From Metaphire vulgaris (lineage: Eukaryota; Annelida; Clitellata; Crassiclitellata; Megascolecidae), in the NCBI GenBank assembly GCA_018105865.1, contig CM030841.1, positions 8,372,729-8,436,728 on the forward strand: DNA of 64,000 bases, written 5' to 3'. Of this stretch, positions 56,160 to 64,000 are shown one piece after another (within the stretch, counting starts at the first letter, position 1; each line of letters opens with the position of its first letter). A program made the translations under genes and the position numbers. The notes under the pieces were generated by a model, which had not been told where the DNA came from, did no database searches, and was given only the letters and a program-made list of their open reading frames with translations.

Positions 56160-56506
56160 GTGCAAACGCATAGTTCTAACGTTTTGTGTTTGTTGATCCA
56201 ATCGTTTGTGCGGGAACAGACCAGACCATTGTTAATGCTAATCATCTACGATAATAAGAAATCGATCTGAGCAAACGCAACCGTGGAGATTTGCAGGGGC
56301 ACTGACGGCCGGTCCCCCATTCTGGCAGGAACTGGGATTTTCGCAAAACCGTTGAGTAGTAGAGGGTAAGTATGTAGCGCATGAGATAGAGGTGAATGCG
56401 TCACGAAAGTTGAGGACGCTTTGAGAGGATGGTGTTTTTGTTTGCTCGTCAAGAATTGAATGAAATTTTCAACCGAACCGAATTACGTGTCGATGTGCAC
56501 TCCAAT

Positions 56507-56529
56507 GGGAAATCCTGACTACGCCGCTG
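56507..56529 (-). mobile_element. Isolated hAT terminus
   Basis: ggaaatcctgactacgccgctg reads on the - strand as CAGCGGCGTAGTCAG, typical of hAT ends here. The other end was not located. Confidence 0.4.
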
Positions 56530-56547
56530 CACAGAGCACTCTCCTCT

Positions 56548-56781
56548 CAGAGGCGTAGCAGCCATATGGACAACCTGCCAAATGCCAAGGGCTCCCGACC
56601 TGCAAAGGGCCCCCGACCCGAGCCATAAAAATTTTCCCCGCAAAGTTGTAAAGTTGTCAGATCGAAAGACCGACAAAAAAAAAAGGTCGTCAACATTTTC
56701 GCAAACTTGTCAGATCGTCTCTGGAAAGGGGCCCCTGCCCGTTTTTCGCTAAGGGCCCCCGAACATATTGCTACGCCATTA
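56548..56781 (+). mobile_element. hAT element, about 234 bp, diverged
   Basis: Left CAGAGGCGTAGCAGCC, right ttgctacgccatta, inverted. Flanks tctcctct (56540-56547) and tctcatct (56782-56789) match at 7 of 8. Confidence 0.7.
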
Positions 56782-56789
56782 TCTCATCT

Positions 56790-57423
56790 ACCACTGATAG
56801 GCAAAATAATAATTATACGTGCTCTCCTGGATGAATGCAACTAGAGTCAGTGGCCTCTTATTTTATTGACTATACGTCTATAAGCATGCCCACTTCTGTT
56901 TTATCTTCTCGCGAGTAATCGCTTTGTACGAAAATCCTAAAATTTCAACTCGTGACGTTCTCGAAACCGCAAAGAGTCTCGTGATATCACGCATTGTAAG
57001 GTCTGCAATTCATGTGACTGACGAAATTTTCTCAATGGAAAGTTGACACTCGATATCCAAGCGTACTGCAGTTTTGCTCAGACAGACTACTTGCAATTGT
57101 TTAATATATCGCTTGGCCTTTATGAAGTGCATTTACTTTTTGTGCGCACTTATGTGCGATCTAACTCTATTCGGCGGAGGAGATACTAACAGCCTGGATC
57201 CGATAATGCCGTGGCGTTCGTAAGCGTTCGACTCTTCGGCAACGATGCGTCGGTCTTCAGCTATAAACAGACCAGGTACATGTCTGTCCCGCTAGAGTGA
57301 ACAATCTGAATGACCGAGATGCATGCTTTCGTTTCTCCGGGAGCTAACCATGTGTCGTAGAGAGGGAATATGTCGATTAGAAAAACAGGGAGCTTAGAGC
57401 AGAAATCTTTATAGTGTTTCCTG
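56790..57423. other. No feature recognised
   Basis: No supported gene or repeat. Confidence 0.4.
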
Positions 57424-57732
<309 letters not shown>

Positions 57733-58316
57733 AGGGAATACTCCTTTAACACTTGAGAATTACTGACAAGACGTGGATTTCGAAGGGAGTCGAGTTTTCT
57801 TCAAAATTCTAGTAGCGATATTTTCGCTCGTCATGACAAATCTTTTAGGTTTAAAATGTGCTGAAAAGACTGTCTTTCTCGAAAATTTGCACGCTTGCCT
57901 CCAAAGAAGAGCGTAAGAATTCGTAAATCTGTTAGTAGAGGCCAAAATACAAATTTATGAAAACCTTTCCCTTTCCACGACTTGGTTTTATGCATTGGCT
58001 AATAAGTAAGCGTAGGTCATCTGGGTACATCGGCATTTGTTTACACTGTACTCCTAACAGTGTTGCATTGATTGTGTTGAAAGATAACAACGTGCAGAAT
58101 CTCTCACATATATGAATCAGTGCTATCTCTCCAGGATCTAACCTCAGGACGTTACAATTTATAAGAATTTATGTACAGGTAAAGCATACTAATATTCGCA
58201 AAATTCCGTACATTCTTGTTTTGGACGATCGGAGGATATGGTTTTGCAGCTAAAACTCGGCTGAATTACTTCCTATTAGGTTTCTCTAATATCATGTGTC
58301 GTGGGCAACCTATCGA
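57733..58316. other. No feature recognised
   Basis: No supported gene or repeat. Confidence 0.4.
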
Positions 58317-58915
58317 ACAAGTGAAACCTTCCGTTATCTTGGTTCATTAATTACAGAGGATAATGACTGCAGCTCTGAAATAAGATAGGCTTGGCATGGG
58401 GCGTTCAGCCATAAAGACACTATACTGTTTGGAAGGATCGGTCGCTCAGTCTTAAAGAAACGCCTGATGGAAAATTGCAACATATGGAGCTGAAGCTTGG
58501 ACAGTGAAAAGGCAGATCAGAAAAGAATCAATGCTTTCGAGATGACAGCTTTCAGAAGAATGATGTCCATCAGCTGGAAAGAACATAGAACAAATGCCTC
58601 AATCATAGAAGAACTTGGGGAAAATAGGCGTCTATACTCAGTTATCAAATTTAGGAAACTGAAATACTTTGGTCACATAGTGCGAGCAGACAATTTATGT
58701 ACAACGATACTGCATGGCAGAATTAATGGCAAGAGGAAGAGAGGACGGCCTCGTAGACGATGGACGGATGATATTGTGGAATGGACAAAACAACCAATTA
58801 TCAATTGCATCAGAACTGCAAAAGACAGAGTCACGTGGAGAACCTTGTCATCAGCCTGCATAGCCTCCGACCCTCAGCAATGAGGATGGACGATACCATA
58901 CCATACCATACCAGG
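58317..58915 (+). pseudogene. LINE ORF2 C-terminal fragment (family C)
   Basis: VKTFRYLGSLITEDNDCSSE at about 58325, then a stop and frame changes, then the open part 58497-58883: INAFEMTAFRRMMSISWKEH, RKLKYFGHIVRADNLCTTIL and GKRKRGRPRRRWTDDIVEW. FRYLGSLIT and RRM..ISW..H.TN..I are typical of a LINE group distinct from the 16457 type. The tail is (ATACC)n at 58890-58915. Confidence 0.85.
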
Positions 58916-59168
58916 TTTCTCTAGACTGGTCCAAGACTCCAAGTTACTAGATTCCCAATCACTCTATAATTGCATATCTTTCACGTGCCTTTGAAAAATC
59001 AAAGAAATAGTTTACCGTTTCCTGTTTTGCTATCGTCAGGAATCAGCCAGTAAAATGTTTTCAATTGATCTCAAATATATTCAAAGATTGCACTTTGCTC
59101 AGGTGTTTATCACACTGAACAAATGGAACAATGATGATGATGATGATGACAATAATAATAACAATACT

Positions 59169-59819
59169 CAGGGCCGCCAGGAGGGCGGAGAGGGGCAAAT
59201 GCACAGGGGCCCGGCGGTCTGGAGGGGGCCCGGACCGATGATGAATATGCATAATTAACAATAATACCAATAATAACACTAAAGAAAGGGGGCCCGGCGA
59301 GTAAAAGGGGCCCTGGACCTGAGGACATCAAAAGCATCAAAAAGAACAGTGTGAACAGGGGCGTCATTTGGGGGAGGGGCAGGCGGGCCTTCCCCAAGGA
59401 AAATGAAGAAATAATGTATCAAGTAAATAAATAAATGTGAAATGTGCAAAAAATCGCCAAAATTGTCCAAAATATGCCAAAAAATGTCCAAAATTTTCAA
59501 TTTTGCCAAAATTGGTCCAAAAATTGCCCAAAATTTGCCTATAATTTTGCCTATAATTGCCCAAAATTTGCCCATAATTTGCCAAAATTTGGTCAAAAAT
59601 TATCTCGCCCCAAGAAAAGTGTGAAAAGACGCTACTGAATGTGAACTAGAGCGACAAGAAAAAAAGGTCATCACTAGTTTTTGAGAGTTGCAACATGATT
59701 TCATGTCGGTTAATTTGGGTTAAACCAATGACAAGCAAAAAATGGTCGCCAGCAATTAAAAAAAATCGGGCCCGCAGGCCATTCTGCACAGGGGCCCGGA
59801 ATTTCTCTCGGCGGGCCTG
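59169..59819 (+). mobile_element. hAT element, 651 bp, with nested insertion
   Basis: Starts CAGGGCCGCCAGGAGG and ends CTCTCGGCGGGCCTG, related to 53545-53873. acaatact precedes the left end and recurs 3 bp after the right end. Interrupted by a hAT MITE at 59356-59637. Confidence 0.78.
59356..59637 (+). mobile_element. hAT MITE, 282 bp, nested
   Basis: Starts CAGGGGCGTCATTTGG, ends AAAAGACGCTACTG. Flanks agtgtgaa (59348-59355) and aatgtgaa (59638-59645) match at 7 of 8. 59446-59600 is a degenerate array of gccaaaatttg/tccaaaa units. Confidence 0.82.
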
Positions 59820-59839
59820 ACAACAATACTAATAATAAA

Positions 59840-59962
59840 GTATTAGTAAAAGTAGCATTAGTGGTAATAGTAGTAGTAGCAGCAACAGTAGGCCTACTAG
59901 TAGTAGCAGTACTACCACTACAACAACTAGTAGTAGTAGGTGGTGGTGGCGGTGGTGGTGGT
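59840..59962. repeat. (AGT)n/(GGT)n degenerate run
   Basis: Interrupted AGT, AGC and GGT trinucleotides. Confidence 0.8.
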
Positions 59963-61565
59963 AACTGGATCTTACACTTAAGGTTGTTTAGTAGGATATT
60001 TCTTGTGCTGTGAGTCCTGTGACCAAACTGATTCAGCTAACTTTGTATTCGATTTTCGCTCATTTCAGACTTTCCAGTGTAAGGAATTTCTATTGCTTAC
60101 TATTTAGGCCCTACTCCCAAACCTTACTCTAAGATTATCTCTTCAAGGATGTCAACCCTCACGAGCAAGTTGACAATTTCCACCAGGTGACATTTTGCAC
60201 ATCTATGGTTACGAACGATGAAGAAATACAGTAATTAGAACGTACTATATCGATGCTAATAAATTATCAATTAGGGCACATATAGCCGTTTCAGACTTAG
60301 TGGTCGTTTGGAAATTTACATTTCATCAATTACTTTTCTTCCACATCTGCCTTCTGCTGCCTCAACTGTCGGATGAGGAAACTATCCATAGGCCCTATAT
60401 TCCCTGATTTCAACTGCTCGCTCAATCATCATTTCTCTCTTTTGCTCATTATTTTGTTCATTCAACTATTCATCCATTCTGTTGACAGTAGATACGTTTA
60501 GCTACTAACTTCTGAAAATATATAGTCTATAAAGTTAGTTCTTCGACTTGTCTGTCATTAAAACCAGTAATTTACAACCAAATTGCAATAAAAATATGCA
60601 TGTCTTTCAGTTTCAACTTCTTCGACTAACCTGATTCAGGACAGCGCAAAAAATATCCAATTTATCTTGAGAAGTTAAATTGTCGGCAGCAAAAGGAATT
60701 TGACTCACTCGGCCAATAGACGTTTTGAAGTGAACATATCGTTGCAAAAGATAATCACAGCTGAGCATGATCAGCACAGATCGGCATTCTTCAGTGTGAT
60801 CAACAAAGATCAGTGCAAAAGATCGGCGCACATTCTTTCCATGCTCGTCTAAGCCAAAACACGAGAAGCCCGGCCCTGTTCCGATTGGATTTATTATGAG
60901 CGTACGTATCTGCCAGCTGTTGTGATTTGCCTTCTAACGCCGTCACTATGCGCAAACAATCATACTCACGAGCCTAATTTACAGACTAAACTTCATTTAT
61001 CGTGTATCCGAGATGTTGCATGGCGGACGTGTTTGTTATCTTGTCGTCGCCATCATCTGCAGACTCATTTGGAGGTCTCTCACTCTTGCGCTGTGTGAAG
61101 TCGATTCTTTGATTCTCTTTAATCTTGAAGTGCTAGCTAGCTAGCATCGTCTAGCGTCTGACATATCAAAAGATCGATCCCTAAAAATCTACTTTCAAAT
61201 CGCCCAGAGGAGCGCTTCTTCAGGTGAGGAGCCCCTCTGCATTCGCTCCGCCACGCGATGTTCTTTCATCGGCGGCCCTCGTTCCAGTTAATCCTCGTGC
61301 TTCTCTCATCCTAGTACAATTTTTTTTGGCTGTCGATCTTCGCAAGACTTGTTGCCGGTCTGTAGATCAGGATGGTTATCGATGGGGAGGGAGGGAGGGC
61401 GGGCCGTGCCTATGGCTGCCCACCTGCCTCTAACTCGCTCATTCTCTGTCAGTTGTACTCATCCGTCTGCTGTGTGCAGCTGCCGTTCCTCCAAAGTTCC
61501 ACGTAGCGTCTTGTGAAAGTAGAACCACGTTACGTTCGAGTAATACTAATAGCCGGTAGCGGAAT
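59963..61565. other. No feature recognised
   Basis: The largest unassigned block. An ATGGCGGACG at about 61018 has a fair start-codon context but stops after about 30 codons with no clear donor. 61220-61435 is open on the + strand but has no recognisable domain. Confidence 0.35.
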
Positions 61566-62115
<550 letters not shown>

Positions 62116-62794
62116 CAGAGACAGTTAGTCAGACAAACAGGCAGATAGATAGATGTACAGATAAATAGACAGATAGACAGACAGACATAAAGATATATAT
62201 GAAGATTACTTGCTTGATTGATTGATAGATTATTATACTATCATAGTTAGATAGACAGATAGAGAGCGACTGATAGACTGAGACAGAGATAGAGAGGAGG
62301 CAGATAGATGTTTGAGCAGCCATACCTCAAGGCTGGATGCGGTAGATGCAGCCGCCTATTAGGATTATTTAAAGACTATGGAGGCAGAGCCCGTGCTGCT
62401 TCGTCTGAAACTGCTGCCGTTTTCTGGCACTGCACCTGAGCCACACCTCATCAGCCTATTTAAGTTTCAGTTCCAGTTCTGCAAGTGTAGGCATTTGTCT
62501 CAAATATGCAGACAAAGCATTCACTCTTCAGTCTTCGGCTCTCAATTTGCGAATTAGGGGTAGGCCTATTCTAGCTTCATATGCATTCTCCATGTAATTC
62601 TAGGAAGATGATATTTTACCGTTTAACAGATTGTTTTAAATTGCAAAGATTGAGAGAATGCTATAAGATTAAAAGCCTAGAATTATATCGGTGTTGTCCT
62701 TATATATCGTTAGACTACAGTTCTTCATGGATCTTTGGAGGTCTATGGATCTATGTAGGTCTAGTTGTCCGTTAAGGACTTGTGAACTACGCTT
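62116..62794. other. No gene recognised
   Basis: Degenerate GATA/GACA repeats to about 62310, then AT-rich DNA with nothing recognised. Confidence 0.4.
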
Positions 62795-62960
62795 CAGTTC
62801 CTCGATTGCTCATTTGATAGAACGTGAGTCCTGACTTTGATAAGCCGTCGAACTTGGGTTCGATCCACTGGGGCACTAACATGCCAATCAACGCGGAATG
62901 GACATTAATACGGCCACGCAGAGCTTTCGATTGAATTGGTTCATTAATTATCAATGGGCT
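62795..62960 (+). mobile_element. tRNA-derived SINE
   Basis: attgctcatttgatagaacg (box A-like) and aacttgggttcgatccactg (box B) with tRNA-like spacing, then a short body ending gggctatataaatggcat. A strongly mutated tRNA is possible, but the extra body favours a SINE. Confidence 0.6.
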
Positions 62961-63149
62961 ATATAAATGGCATATTTTAATAACCTTGCAATCTATATGC
63001 ATGGCTAGGCATTCGATTATGATATTTCTAAAATTTCATGCATTTTGTCGCCTTTTCAAGGGTTCTCGTCCTTTTAGCGCTTTATTTTTGTCTAGTGATG
63101 CAAACGCAGAAGAAACTATCAACATAAATGTCGTCGATAAACATAATTA

Positions 63150-63560
<411 letters not shown>

Positions 63561-64000
63561 GTCACTTATATCCGATGATAAATAATTGCTTTTAGATTCC
63601 TTATAAAAGTAAGCATAAAGCACATTGTTATCATTTCTATTGTTATTGCAATTACTTTATAATCGTTGGCATAGTCAAGAGGATTTGAGGTAAGTCTGAT
63701 AATAATTAATTTAAAGGTTTGACGATCATTCGATATTCGAGTTGCAATTTATGACTTCTGAGTGTTGAGAGAGAAACAAAACAACGGAGCAAACAAACGC
63801 TTTTTCTCCCTCTTGATCGTCTTTGCAATGTTTCCACCGTTTCTATTCGCCAACTCTTTTATTACCGCACCCGATAGAACGATAACAATCTAAAAAATCT
63901 CGCTTACGTTGCCCAGAAATGTGCATACAGTGTATATACCTGCATATAATATATACATGTGTATGTATAATATTATATGCATATATACATGCATATAACA
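63561..64000. other. No gene recognised; AT-rich end
   Basis: Ends in a degenerate tatgcatata-rich stretch from about 63915 to the window edge. Confidence 0.4.

Noticed and set aside
61017..61110. Start of a gene at ATGGCGGACG
   Set aside because: The frame ends after about 30 codons and no convincing donor or continuing exon was found within the window.

Overview
The window looks like a gene-poor, repeat-rich stretch of a nuclear animal genome. There are no prokaryotic-style operons; genes are split by long introns, and most bases sit in transposon remnants and microsatellites. A complete innexin gene, a neuropeptide S / CCAP-type receptor and a Polycomb-type (CBX) chromodomain indicate a bilaterian. 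Innexins are absent from echinoderms and hemichordates, and intronless innexin coding regions of about 400 residues together with TTAGGG-like repeats fit a lophotrochozoan (mollusc, annelid, brachiopod or similar). That placement is inference; the sequence alone does not name the species.

Genes. (1) A rhodopsin-family GPCR runs on the + strand from 11173 to about 35974 in seven recognisable exons. All six junctions have AG/GT borders and matching phases, and the joined product covers TM1 to TM7. The N-terminal exon(s) were not found. (2) A single-exon innexin of 404 residues lies on the - strand at 51602-52816. (3) A short CBX-type chromodomain ORF with an intact methyl-lysine cage lies antisense inside the GPCR's longest intron (12857-13072); it is intronless and probably a retrocopy. 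(4) A GC-rich ORF at 37450-37875 is a possible but unproven terminal GPCR exon.

Mobile elements fill most of the rest. At least twenty hAT-type short elements or remnants are visible, many bounded by an 8-bp target duplication and several nested inside one another. There are decayed hAT transposase pieces (39.0-40.6 kb, 46.3 kb), a 3.47-kb pogo-like element with TA duplications (40636-44106), a 1.68-kb piggyBac element with TTAA borders (47500-49180), several mariner-type MITEs, many LINE 3' ends (at least three families), tRNA-derived SINEs and one 5S-rRNA-derived SINE. Most LINE 3' ends run straight into a microsatellite, which explains much of the simple-sequence content.

Layout: 1-11 kb repeats and unassigned DNA; 11-36 kb GPCR with repeat-filled introns; 36-50.7 kb transposon graveyard; 51.3-52.9 kb innexin; 53-64 kb hAT elements, LINE and SINE fragments and very long microsatellites. 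I see no defence system, gene cluster or other multi-gene novelty. The most unusual structures are two fold-back elements carrying telomere-like cores (2978-3240 and 44123-44275), a 153-nt hairpin (24612-24764), and a pogo element that has lost its catalytic domain but kept its DNA-binding and PHD-finger parts.
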